Below, piece after piece: positions 8,393 through 15,098 of a DNA stretch of 21,481 nt. Origin of the DNA: a virus. Under the pieces are notes generated by a model. It was not told where the DNA came from. It was given only the letters and a program-made list of their open reading frames with translations, and searched no databases. Where the stretch lies: IMG/VR virus record IMGVR_UViG_3300028191_000285, positions 1 through 21,481 of that record. One strand, written 5' to 3'. Numbering within the stretch: the first letter of the stretch is position 1; the number at the start of each line of letters is the position of its first letter. Made by a program: the position numbers and the translations under genes.

Positions 8393-8400
8393 GTATAATG
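8391..8400 (+). promoter_or_regulatory. Promoter box P2
   Basis: TTGTATAATG with TATAAT at 8394-8399, starting in the T-tract of the terminator. The start codon at 8422 is only 28 bases from the TATAAT start, implying a leader of about 15 bases. It would drive the 8422 gene, the NHL protein gene and terL. No recognisable -35. Confidence 0.65.
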
Positions 8401-8421
8401 TATATAGTGAAATGGTGATTT

Positions 8422-9732
8422 ATGAAGATAGAGATAGATAAAATACAAAATAGATATGCTTTTTCCATTAAAAAGAATGATGGAAAAGTATTATATTCTT
8501 CTTCTAAGCAATATTTTTTGATACCGAATATAAAGTCTAGTTATCAATATGCTTGGGAGGCTTATAGGGATGCCAAGAGAATACCTACATATCATATAGC
8601 TAGTGAAGAATTTGTTAATCCAGTAGTTGTAGATGTATCGGCAGAAACAATGCTTGAAGACCACTATACCTTTATCCTAAAAGAATTGAACTTAAAGGCT
8701 AAGGGGGCAGAGGATAAAGAGGAAAGGGATGCTGTTTATGCTGAGATTAAAATGGTAACAACAGAACTCTTAACTATTCAAGAAAATTTAGATGAAGAAA
8801 AAGAAACAAAAAAGATAGATGAGTTAATTAATTATCTAAGAAAAACCACTCAAAAATATTTTCCTGATTTATTGAAAAAAGACAAGCAGGAAAAAGAAGA
8901 GGCGGATGAAGCTTCTCAACAAGAGAGTGAGGATTTGTCTAATCCGCTTGATCCTATGGGAGGAATGGATGGTGGAATGGGCGCACCTATGCCTATGGAT
9001 ATGCCTCAAGGTTCTCCAATGGCTATGGCTTCAAAAAAAATTAAGGATTATGATGACGAATTTGAAAGGAATGTTTTAGAAGATTATGCTGAAAAGGTTT
9101 GTAAAGTTATTCAACAGATTCATCCTGACGCCGTTTGCGATATTAAAGATAGAGCGATACGTGTTTCTGAAAATGAAGAGCCTATTTTATATTTAATGAT
9201 TGACAGTAATTTAATGTTAAATAGTATTGTCCCAAGTGGCAAGATAAGCTCTATTTATCCGTATCATAAATCTTCTTTTTATCAGAAATATTGGAAACCT
9301 ATTGTAGAAAGTGTAGGGCATATAATTATAGATGATTCTGTTCTTTTGGTTCCGGGTAAGACAATGTTACCCGACTTACCCGCTTCTCCTAAGAGCTTTA
9401 CAATTAATGGGTTAAATTTAGAAAAAAATAAAGAAGACAATGTTAATGTTTCTTTTAGGGGCTACGAGAGGGATTCTATATGGCTATTCGAATCAGCAAA
9501 ATCAACAAAGATAAAGGTGGCTGGCGCAGTTTCTAAACATGTAGAGGAAGATTATAGTAATGCGTTAGTAAAATGTATTAATCCGAACTTAAAGTCTATA
9601 TATGATAGGTCGGGCGTAGTGGTTCAAGTACTTCCCGGCACAAATTACATAGAGATTGACGTAGATTATGGAAGGGGCTTGGGCGTCCAGAGAATGTCAG
9701 AAAAAGATATTGAGATAATCTTAGAACAGTAA
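8422..9732 (+). CDS. Unknown 436-residue protein with Met/Gly/Pro-rich linker
   Basis: No family is recognised. Residues ~85-165 are highly charged and probably helical or coiled coil (KEERDAVYAEIKMVTTELL and following). They lead into an acidic stretch and a flexible Met/Gly/Pro-rich linker (NPLDPMGGMDGGMGAPMPMD) at ~175-200. The linker ends in AMASKKIKDYDDE, which resembles the start of an independent protein. The C-terminal ~230 residues look like a folded alpha/beta domain. Ribosome site: GGTGA about 9 bases before ATG. The gene lies two genes before terL in the same unit, so a virion or morphogenesis role is plausible but unproven. No signal peptide or membrane segment. Confidence 0.8.
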   Translation: MKIEIDKIQNRYAFSIKKNDGKVLYSSSKQYFLIPNIKSSYQYAWEAYRDAKRIPTYHIASEEFVNPVVVDVSAETMLEDHYTFILKELNLKAKGAEDKEERDAVYAEIKMVTTELLTIQENLDEEKETKKIDELINYLRKTTQKYFPDLLKKDKQEKEEADEASQQESEDLSNPLDPMGGMDGGMGAPMPMDMPQGSPMAMASKKIKDYDDEFERNVLEDYAEKVCKVIQQIHPDAVCDIKDRAIRVSENEEPILYLMIDSNLMLNSIVPSGKISSIYPYHKSSFYQKYWKPIVESVGHIIIDDSVLLVPGKTMLPDLPASPKSFTINGLNLEKNKEDNVNVSFRGYERDSIWLFESAKSTKIKVAGAVSKHVEEDYSNALVKCINPNLKSIYDRSGVVVQVLPGTNYIEIDVDYGRGLGVQRMSEKDIEIILEQ

Positions 9733-9735
9733 ATT

Positions 9736-10581
9736 ATGAGTTTTAAAATATTAGAGCAAAAATTTGGCACTAGTGTCAAAACAATTATTTTTGAATTAGA
9801 GACGAAAATTAAAGTTAATGATTTTTGTTTTGTTAAAGATAAGGGTTTTATAATAGCAATGGATAATGGAGTATCCTTGTTAACCCATGATAATGACTTT
9901 ATATCATCTTGGGTTGCTCATGTACACAATCCTAAATCTATTTACTTTCAAGAAAAGAATAAAAATGTTTATGTTATTGACGGTTATAGTTCAGTTAAGA
10001 GATTTAGTTTAAATAACCCTTATGCCTTTGAGGTTATGGGAGATAGAGGTAAAGCCACTCTTAATAATTACTTTTCTAAAATAAAAGATAAGGAGTATAT
10101 CGTAGACTGTTCTGCCACTAGTTCGGGGGAAATTTATTTTACAAATGACAAAGTAAATAGGTGTTTTAGGATTAATAACGCAGAAATTGAGGTTTTAGTT
10201 GGTAATGGTAGGTCAGGGTTTTCAATAGCAACAAAATTAGATCAGTGTCAATTAAATGCCCCATCAGGAGTATGTTGTTATAATGGGGACGTATATATAT
10301 CCGATACTCAAAATAAATGCATTAGGATGGTGTCAAAAAATAAAAGCATAAAGACTATTTTTGGTAAGCCTGAGACGAGTGGTGAGGGTGGTTTAGATGC
10401 TCCTTCTAAAATGATTATTAAGGGCAATTTGATATATTTTATAGATAATAACAAGATAAAGTATTCCACTATGGATGCTACAGATACGGGGGTAATATAT
10501 AAACCTCAAGATCCTAAAAACAATATCGTTTCTTTGGATATTGGAAGAGACAAGTTATTATATGTTTTGAGTGAGGTATAA
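9736..10581 (+). CDS. NHL-repeat beta-propeller-like protein
   Basis: 281 residues. A clear NHL-type repeat lies at ~170-200 (LNAPSGVCCYNGDVYISDTQ followed by NKCIRMV). Weaker copies occur before it (HNPKSIYFQEKNKNVYVIDG; SSGEIYFTNDKVNRCFRI) and after it (APSKMIIKGNLIYFIDNN), which suggests a four- to six-bladed propeller. NHL propellers bind protein, glycan or RNA partners and are usually not enzymes. It starts 3 bases after the preceding stop with no good Shine-Dalgarno sequence, so translation may depend on coupling. It lies directly upstream of terL. No signal peptide is visible, so it is more likely a cytoplasmic or virion-surface protein than a secreted one. Confidence 0.75.
   Translation: MSFKILEQKFGTSVKTIIFELETKIKVNDFCFVKDKGFIIAMDNGVSLLTHDNDFISSWVAHVHNPKSIYFQEKNKNVYVIDGYSSVKRFSLNNPYAFEVMGDRGKATLNNYFSKIKDKEYIVDCSATSSGEIYFTNDKVNRCFRINNAEIEVLVGNGRSGFSIATKLDQCQLNAPSGVCCYNGDVYISDTQNKCIRMVSKNKSIKTIFGKPETSGEGGLDAPSKMIIKGNLIYFIDNNKIKYSTMDATDTGVIYKPQDPKNNIVSLDIGRDKLLYVLSEV
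10573..10577 (+). promoter_or_regulatory. Ribosome binding site that sets the terL start
   Basis: GAGGT lies 5 bases before ATG at 10583 (gaggtataaaATG). The longer open frame begins at GTG 10571, which overlaps this site and the stop of the preceding gene and has no site of its own. The start is therefore placed at 10583. Confidence 0.75.
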
Positions 10582-10582
10582 A

Positions 10583-12346
10583 ATGCCGTTTATGAAAAAA
10601 GAAGATAGTGTTCAGAATCCATTATTGGAAGCTATTAATGAAATCAAACGTTCCAGTGATAGTATCTTTAAAAGTGACGAACCAGAAATAATAGATGTAA
10701 TGACATTTTGTAATTCGCCTGAGTATTTGAATCTACCGGGTAGTAATTTTAACCTATTTCTTTCCCAACGAGTAATCCTTAAATGTTTTTATATGAATAC
10801 CAGAGGAAATGAAGGTATTAAGTTAAATAAAGAAGAGTGGGAATGGCTTTATGAGCATGAGGTGGCAGAAGAACGGGATGGACTGACATTTGAAAAGAAT
10901 GGTAGGGCGGTTATAGATAAACTACAAAAGATGGAGAAGGCTGAGGGAGACGATAAGTTTACTTTTAGAGAGTTATGTTTAGTACTTGGCAGGCGTGGTT
11001 CTAAGACAATATTAGCATCTGTTATAACTGCATATGAAATTTATAAACTCCTAGTTATAGGTGATGGAGATCCACATAAATTTTACGGGCTTCCATATGA
11101 TGACGAAATAGCTATCATTAATGTGGCGTTATCTCAAGAGCAGTCTGGTCGTTTATTTGGACAGATACAAGCTCGTATTAGGAATAGTCCATTTTTTAAA
11201 GGTAGGATTGCAAAAGAAACCACAAAGGAAATTCGCTTTTATACAGATAAAGATTTGGAGAAGAAAACTAAAGGAACAATTCTTTCTGTTCCCGGTTCTA
11301 TTTTAATGCTTTGCGGACATAGTAATCCTGATACTCTTCGTGGTTACAGCACTATCCTTATTCTTTTTGATGAGTTGGCGTTCTATGATGATGTTGGTAA
11401 AGTGACAGGACAGGCTTTCTATAATGCTCTAAAACCGTCTTTGGCTAAGTTTAAAGAGTTTGGAGATGGTAGGCTTGTTGAGATATCTTCCCCTAATAAT
11501 ATGAGTGGGATTTTTTATAATATTTTCTTAGATTCTAGAAAAGAAGATAATATTTTGGCTTTACAATTACCCACATGGTGTTCTAATCCAGATATTTCTT
11601 ATGAGGGATTGAGAGTAGATAGACAACGTAATCCAGAGATGTTTTCTATAGAATATGGTGCTCAATGGGCTAAGACATCAGCAATGGGTCCGTTTTTCCC
11701 TGAAGGCTTGATAGAAAGATGTATGAGATTAGACCTAGAACCGCATAATAAACCAATGCCGGGATTTAATTATCATATACATGTTGATCCTGCTAATGGC
11801 GGAGATAGATATGTTTTAGTATTGGTTGGCAAAAAATATTATAAGAATTTAAGGGGACAGAAAAGGAATATGGTGTATTTAGCTAATGTTAAGATTTATG
11901 AGCCTGTTCCGGGGGTAGGATTGCAATTTAATACGATAGACAAGGATGTTTTAAGGATTTGTTCTATTTTTCATCCTATGACAGTATCTTATGACTCATG
12001 GAATTCAATACAGAGTTTACAAATGTTAAGGAGTCATGGGGTTAGGTGTATTCCAACTACCTATAATAGGAACTATAAGCTTAAAATATATCAAAATCTT
12101 TTAGATATGATGTCTTATGCCGAAGGACCTGAGTTGCTTTTGTATGACGATCCTTTGCTTATATTGGAAATGAAAGCCCTTAGAAAGAAACAAATACAAC
12201 GAGGTATGAGTATTGTTAAAGATAAAAACGGGATTGTTAAAACTGATGATATTATAGATTGCTTAGCGGGAGCGGTTTCTATGGCTTCAGGGCATGTTAG
12301 GGCTTCGTTACCTGAACCAGTTTGTGTAGATATGGGATTCCGGTGA
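10583..12346 (+). CDS. terL: Terminase large subunit (DNA packaging ATPase/nuclease)
   Basis: 587 residues from the chosen ATG. It is the motor that pumps phage DNA into proheads and cuts the concatemer, docked on the portal. ATPase domain: Walker A GRRGSKT at 136-142; Walker B ILILFDE with D263 and E264; a downstream SSPNN motif fits the ATPase coupling motif. The RNase H-like nuclease domain has three acidic positions: D402 in HVDPANGG, D471 in SYDSW, and D555/D559 in KTDDIIDCLAGA. All key residues are present and the length is normal for the family. No small terminase subunit could be identified next to it. It is third in the unit from P2; no terminator is evident after its TGA stop. Confidence 0.93.
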   Translation: MPFMKKEDSVQNPLLEAINEIKRSSDSIFKSDEPEIIDVMTFCNSPEYLNLPGSNFNLFLSQRVILKCFYMNTRGNEGIKLNKEEWEWLYEHEVAEERDGLTFEKNGRAVIDKLQKMEKAEGDDKFTFRELCLVLGRRGSKTILASVITAYEIYKLLVIGDGDPHKFYGLPYDDEIAIINVALSQEQSGRLFGQIQARIRNSPFFKGRIAKETTKEIRFYTDKDLEKKTKGTILSVPGSILMLCGHSNPDTLRGYSTILILFDELAFYDDVGKVTGQAFYNALKPSLAKFKEFGDGRLVEISSPNNMSGIFYNIFLDSRKEDNILALQLPTWCSNPDISYEGLRVDRQRNPEMFSIEYGAQWAKTSAMGPFFPEGLIERCMRLDLEPHNKPMPGFNYHIHVDPANGGDRYVLVLVGKKYYKNLRGQKRNMVYLANVKIYEPVPGVGLQFNTIDKDVLRICSIFHPMTVSYDSWNSIQSLQMLRSHGVRCIPTTYNRNYKLKIYQNLLDMMSYAEGPELLLYDDPLLILEMKALRKKQIQRGMSIVKDKNGIVKTDDIIDCLAGAVSMASGHVRASLPEPVCVDMGFR

Positions 12347-12397
12347 AAAAAATAAAGGAAGTTGTTTGTAAAATTTGAAATACAATGTATTGAGAAT

Positions 12398-12408
12398 TGT
12401 GTATAATA
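12398..12408 (+). promoter_or_regulatory. Promoter box P3
   Basis: TTGTGTATAATA with TATAAT at 12402-12407, 41 bases before the start at 12443. It is a two-base-longer variant of the box (TTGTG instead of TTG), shared with P6. The 96-base gap after terL holds nothing else recognisable. Confidence 0.6.
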
Positions 12409-12442
12409 ATTATGATGTGTAAAATTTAGGAGACAAACAAAA

Positions 12443-13717
12443 ATGAGCGAGAAAAAATTTAACTTAAAGAATTACGTTAAGATTAATGGCGATGTCCCTA
12501 TCGGTTCTCGCTTAATGGATGAGCATGGTGATGTTCCTGATGAAGTTACTGAGAAACAATTAGATAAGGATAGAGTTCCTGAAGAAAACGTTACTATTGA
12601 AAAGCTTTTAGAAAAGACTAGGCTTGGTGGAGCAGATATGTTGCCAGAGGGTAGGCTTAATACTGAAACCTCTATGTTTGGTAAATATCGTGATTCTTCT
12701 GCATATGACGGAGATATGAACAAGGTTGAAGAGCAGAGATTAGCTGGTAGTCCTGTAGAAAAGGAAAAATATACAGATTCCTCAGAGACCCCTAAGAAAT
12801 TAAGATGGTGGGAAGATGGAGGCAAAAGTCCTGATGGTTTGAAATTAGCTAATAACAAGAAACCAATTAAAGTTGCTCAGGCATTACAAGATGAAGATTT
12901 TTTTGAGGAAGAAGAAGAAAGTCCAGAAGAGCTTTCTTTTGATAATTCTTGGGAGCGTGTTCCTGAAGTATGGAATGAAGAAGGAGAAGGTGTTCTTCCA
13001 GAAAAAACGAATCCTCTTTTGGGGAATGTAGATGAATTTGATGTTGTTGATAATGGTGACGCATCATTAGGTTCTATGAAGATTAAAGAATCTCATGATT
13101 TAAGCGGACCTATTAAAGGAGTAAGGATGGTACTTACTTATGATCCTGATGCTTTTGATGGAGATGTAGACGCTATTAAAGAAGCAGCCCTTAGTGCGGT
13201 TATATCTCAAAAGCCTCAGTTAGATGGGTTAATATCTTTAGATGATTTTTATGATATAAACGAAAGTGGTGAAGAGGCAACTGTCGTACTTAAGGCTTTT
13301 GGAGATGAATTCGGAGCTGTTGATACATCCGAAGACTCTAATCCATTATTTTCTGAAATGGGATTCTCTCAAGATGATTCAAGCGGGACAATGATATCAA
13401 GCGGGGCAATTAAAGTTAGTGATAAGGCAGACCAAGAGACCGTTGTAAGGGACGCTTTAGATTTTATTAACGATTTACATCCAAGATTAAATGTAACAGA
13501 AGATTCTCTTGATTTGTCTAAAATGAAAACAGGTATTATAGGATTCTTGGTATCTCCTAGACCAATGGGCGGAGATGTAGAAGCAGATGTAGAAGTAGAT
13601 ACGGGTGAGGACTTTGCAATTGACGAAGTTGCTCCCGAAGTTGCTCCTGAAGTCGAACCTGAAGGAGTCTTTGCTCAATCTAAATCTCCAATAAAGACCA
13701 ATGTAAAAAAAAATTAG
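12443..13717 (+). CDS. Unknown acidic protein, 424 residues; possible frameshift donor
   Basis: No family is recognised. Strongly acidic and low in hydrophobic segments. The N-terminal ~130 residues are probably disordered. At 139-146 lies KKPIKVAQ, a peptide recurring in other proteins here, followed by an acidic run. Residues ~205-385 look like a folded alpha/beta region (IKGVRMVLTYDPDAF; DIKE-type helices), and the tail has an APEV repeat. The start is supported by AGGAG (taggagacaaacaaaaATG). The frame ends ...VKKN-TAG over an A9 run. This is the only TAG stop among the genes of the window, and the -1 frame is open through it to 13911, so a longer product is likely (see the separate entry). 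It lies just after terL, where portal or scaffold genes often occur, but no such homology is visible. Confidence 0.8.
   Translation: MSEKKFNLKNYVKINGDVPIGSRLMDEHGDVPDEVTEKQLDKDRVPEENVTIEKLLEKTRLGGADMLPEGRLNTETSMFGKYRDSSAYDGDMNKVEEQRLAGSPVEKEKYTDSSETPKKLRWWEDGGKSPDGLKLANNKKPIKVAQALQDEDFFEEEEESPEELSFDNSWERVPEVWNEEGEGVLPEKTNPLLGNVDEFDVVDNGDASLGSMKIKESHDLSGPIKGVRMVLTYDPDAFDGDVDAIKEAALSAVISQKPQLDGLISLDDFYDINESGEEATVVLKAFGDEFGAVDTSEDSNPLFSEMGFSQDDSSGTMISSGAIKVSDKADQETVVRDALDFINDLHPRLNVTEDSLDLSKMKTGIIGFLVSPRPMGGDVEADVEVDTGEDFAIDEVAPEVAPEVEPEGVFAQSKSPIKTNVKKN
13705..13713 (+). other. Candidate -1 frameshift slippery site (A9)
   Basis: Nine A residues at the end of the 424-residue frame read GTA-AAA-AAA-AAT-TAG. 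This contains the canonical heptamer A_AAA_AAA at 13705-13711. The -1 frame is open only from 13684 onward, so the slippery run sits in the 31-base window where both frames overlap. A weak AT stem (AAAATA/TATTTT) follows about 20 bases later; no strong stimulatory structure is seen. Confidence 0.5.
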
Positions 13718-13911
13718 ACAAAAATAAAGTTAACAAAATATTCAATATTTTTCTTAGTAAATTTGACGACATGTATTTACAACGAGCGAGTAAAGAAATC
13801 CAAGACTTAATAGAAATTGCTAACTTTACCCCCGTTGAAAAACAAAGATTTTTGTCTATGGTTAGGCAAGAGTTAAAATCTCGCCATATACAAATAGACT
13901 CTCTTATTTAA
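13711..13911 (+). CDS. -1-frame extension (66 codons) or separate 46-residue gene
   Basis: In the -1 frame the sequence stays open from the slippery run to TAA at 13909-13911. It encodes KLDKNKVNKIFNIFLSKFDD, then MYLQRASKEIQDLIEIANF and a helical tail ending KSRHIQIDSLI. Slippage would give a fused product of about 489 residues. Alternatively ATG at 13771 starts an independent 46-residue protein, but it has no Shine-Dalgarno sequence and the 20 codons before it read as natural helical protein, which favours the fusion. A single-base assembly error in the A9 run would produce the same picture. No family is recognised. Confidence 0.55.
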   Translation, partial: KLDKNKVNKIFNIFLSKFDDMYLQRASKEIQDLIEIANFTPVEKQRFLSMVRQELKSRHIQIDSLI

Positions 13912-13932
13912 TCTTTTATTATTGTTTAATTA

Positions 13933-13942
13933 TTGTATAATA
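13933..13942 (+). promoter_or_regulatory. Promoter box P4
   Basis: TTGTATAATA with TATAAT at 13936-13941, 42 bases before the start at 13978. A longer reading of the downstream frame would begin inside this box (ATG-less context at 13933), which argues against that longer start. Confidence 0.6.
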
Positions 13943-13977
13943 TTATTAAACGTATTATAGAATTAAGGAGAACAATA

Positions 13978-14811
13978 ATGAAAATAAATATAAAATCTCT
14001 AACCTCAGCTACACTAACCCTGAATTGTTTGGGTAATTATATTATAAGAGGTAGGGAAGTAGCCCCCAATATAGAGATTGCCGAAGGACAGTTGGCAGAA
14101 GTTAAGGTTTTGGAAAGGGCAGGGCTTATTCGTATAGATTATTTAGATATCAAATCTTGTATTGGCGTAGAACAAATTAAGAAGTCCAGAGGCAGACCTA
14201 AGGGGGCTAAAAATAAATCTACATTAGAGGATGAAAAACGTAAAGAAATTGAAGCTAAAGAAAAAGCTAAGCAAGAAACCAAAGATAAACTTAAAAAGAA
14301 GGCAAACGCTGAGACAGACAAGATGACTCGCAATAAGACGGAAGCAGAAGCCGTAACTGATGAGATGGGGTCAAAAGTAGTAGTATGTGTTCCCGGAGGC
14401 AGTGGGGTAGCAATAGGTAAGATGACTAATTCAGTTATAGGGGAAGCAAAGGAATCTATAGGGGCTGATGAGTCTATTCAAGCTATGGAAGATCTTGAGG
14501 CTGAAGAAAAAGCAGAATTAGCTGGGGAAAATGGCGAAGAGGATGAATCTAGAGATAAATGGGTTGTCAAGGAAGAAGATTTAGATCTAGCTGATAGAAT
14601 GGGAGAACAAGCCGTTATATCTAATGGTAGAAAGGCTATAAAGGTAGATATGGTTAACAGTATCCTTCCTAGTGCCGATATCATTAAAGAAAGAAATCCT
14701 TTTATAGATAAAAGTGCATCTAAAGAAGCAACAGAGGAAGATACATCTATAGAGTCATTAACTGGCAATCCCGGCGACAATGAGGAAGAAGACGATTTCT
14801 TGGAGTTATAA
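13978..14811 (+). CDS. AT-hook-containing acidic protein
   Basis: 277 residues from the ATG at 13978, chosen because AAGGAG lies 8 bases upstream (aaggagaacaataATG), while the longer frame overlaps promoter P4. Residues 1-75 form a small beta-rich domain. An AT-hook-like KSRGRPKGAKNK (~70-81; GRP core) can enter the minor groove of AT-rich DNA. It is followed by a long charged helix (KRKEIEAKEKAKQETKDKLK and beyond). The C-terminal half is acidic and probably disordered, ending EEEDDFLEL. The basic hook with a very acidic tail recalls DNA-organising or scaffold proteins, but no family match is claimed. It is apparently transcribed alone from P4. Confidence 0.75.
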   Translation: MKINIKSLTSATLTLNCLGNYIIRGREVAPNIEIAEGQLAEVKVLERAGLIRIDYLDIKSCIGVEQIKKSRGRPKGAKNKSTLEDEKRKEIEAKEKAKQETKDKLKKKANAETDKMTRNKTEAEAVTDEMGSKVVVCVPGGSGVAIGKMTNSVIGEAKESIGADESIQAMEDLEAEEKAELAGENGEEDESRDKWVVKEEDLDLADRMGEQAVISNGRKAIKVDMVNSILPSADIIKERNPFIDKSASKEATEEDTSIESLTGNPGDNEEEDDFLEL

Positions 14812-14849
14812 AAAGGGTTTATTATCTAATTTCTTGAAGAATTATAATG

Positions 14850-14935
14850 TGAGCGTAAAACCCCTACTGCGTAGCAGGTCAACAAAAGCTTGTTGCTTTT
14901 GTTGAAGCCTTCAGGCTAGCGGGGATGTAAGCGAA
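14850..14935 (+). ncRNA. Cloverleaf-like structured segment resembling an IS605/TnpB guide-RNA scaffold
   Basis: CCCC (14861-14864) pairs with GGGG (14921-14924) and encloses three hairpins: CTGC-GTA-GCAG (14867-14877), a perfect 11-bp stem with loop TTGTT (14879-14889 with 14895-14905), and AGCC-TTCA-GGCT (14906-14917). Flanks GAGCGTAAAA and ATGTAAGCGAAC extend the outer pairing imperfectly. No T-tract follows, so it is not an intrinsic terminator, and tRNA features (T-loop, CCA-ready acceptor) are absent. The 3' part AGGCTAGCGGGGATGTAAGC recalls, from general knowledge, right-end hairpins of IS200/IS605 elements and TnpB ωRNA. No tnpB or tnpA is present. A TATAAT at 14843-14848 could start a transcript close to its 5' edge. 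Strand is assumed from that resemblance. Confidence 0.5.
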
Positions 14936-14970
14936 CTACTTAAATAATTTGTAAATATTTTTCATTTTTT

Positions 14971-14979
14971 TGTATAATG
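14971..14979 (+). promoter_or_regulatory. Promoter box P5
   Basis: TTGTATAATG with TATAAT at 14973-14978. TTGTAA at 14949-14954, 18 bases upstream, is the best -35 match of the set. The start codon at 15099 is 126 bases away, so this transcript would have a leader of about 115 bases, much longer than from the other boxes, and that leader holds the folded element at 15022-15055. Confidence 0.65.
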
Positions 14980-14986
14980 ATTTTAG

Positions 14987-15057
14987 ACATTAGGAAGTTA
15001 ATGTTTTAGGTTAATCCTATAGAAGCCCCTAACCTTTAGGTTAGTGGGAGACTTCAC
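14987..15057 (+). promoter_or_regulatory. Structured 5' leader of the protease gene, ωRNA-3'-end-like hairpin
   Basis: The leader contains ACATTA-GGAAGT-TAATGT (14987-15004), TAGG-TTAAT-CCTA (15007-15019) and a long hairpin. In the long hairpin GAAG (15022-15025) pairs with CTTC (15052-15055), CCC with GGG, and CTAACC (15029-15034) with GGTTAG (15039-15044) across a TTTA loop. AGGTTA at 15008-15013 could instead pair with TAACCT at 15030-15035, giving two mutually exclusive folds, as in attenuators and riboswitches. The long hairpin and the trailing GGGAGACTTCAC resemble the 3' end of TnpB guide-RNA scaffolds or IS605 right ends. Whether it regulates or is a transposon scar cannot be told from sequence alone. 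Confidence 0.5.
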
Positions 15058-15098
15058 ATAGAAAAATATAACTTGATTTTTTTGGGAAATAAAGGATA

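Noticed and set aside
10571-10582. GTG start for terL, four codons upstream
   Set aside because: It overlaps the preceding stop and the GAGGT ribosome site itself; ATG at 10583 is correctly spaced.
12472-12858. 128-codon minus-strand frame inside the acidic protein gene
   Set aside because: Serine/leucine-rich complement of an acidic coding region; no ribosome site. The same applies to the other opposite-strand frames within called genes, such as those at 4672-5058 and 14478-14780.
13718-13807. TAG read-through in frame 0 of the acidic protein
   Set aside because: The frame is open for only about 30 codons with less protein-like sequence than the -1 frame.
13933-13977. Upstream start for the AT-hook protein
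   Set aside because: It lies within the promoter box P4 and would not be transcribed from it; AAGGAG precedes ATG 13978.
14861-14924. Intrinsic terminator after the AT-hook gene
   Set aside because: No T-tract follows the GGGG arm, and the fold is multi-branched.
14857-14930. tRNA gene
   Set aside because: The cloverleaf-like fold lacks a T-loop consensus, a proper 7-bp acceptor stem and a plausible anticodon arm.
15058-15074. Match of the putative guide bases to another place in this window
   Set aside because: Only a 10-base AT-rich match near 291-300 was seen, which is expected by chance.
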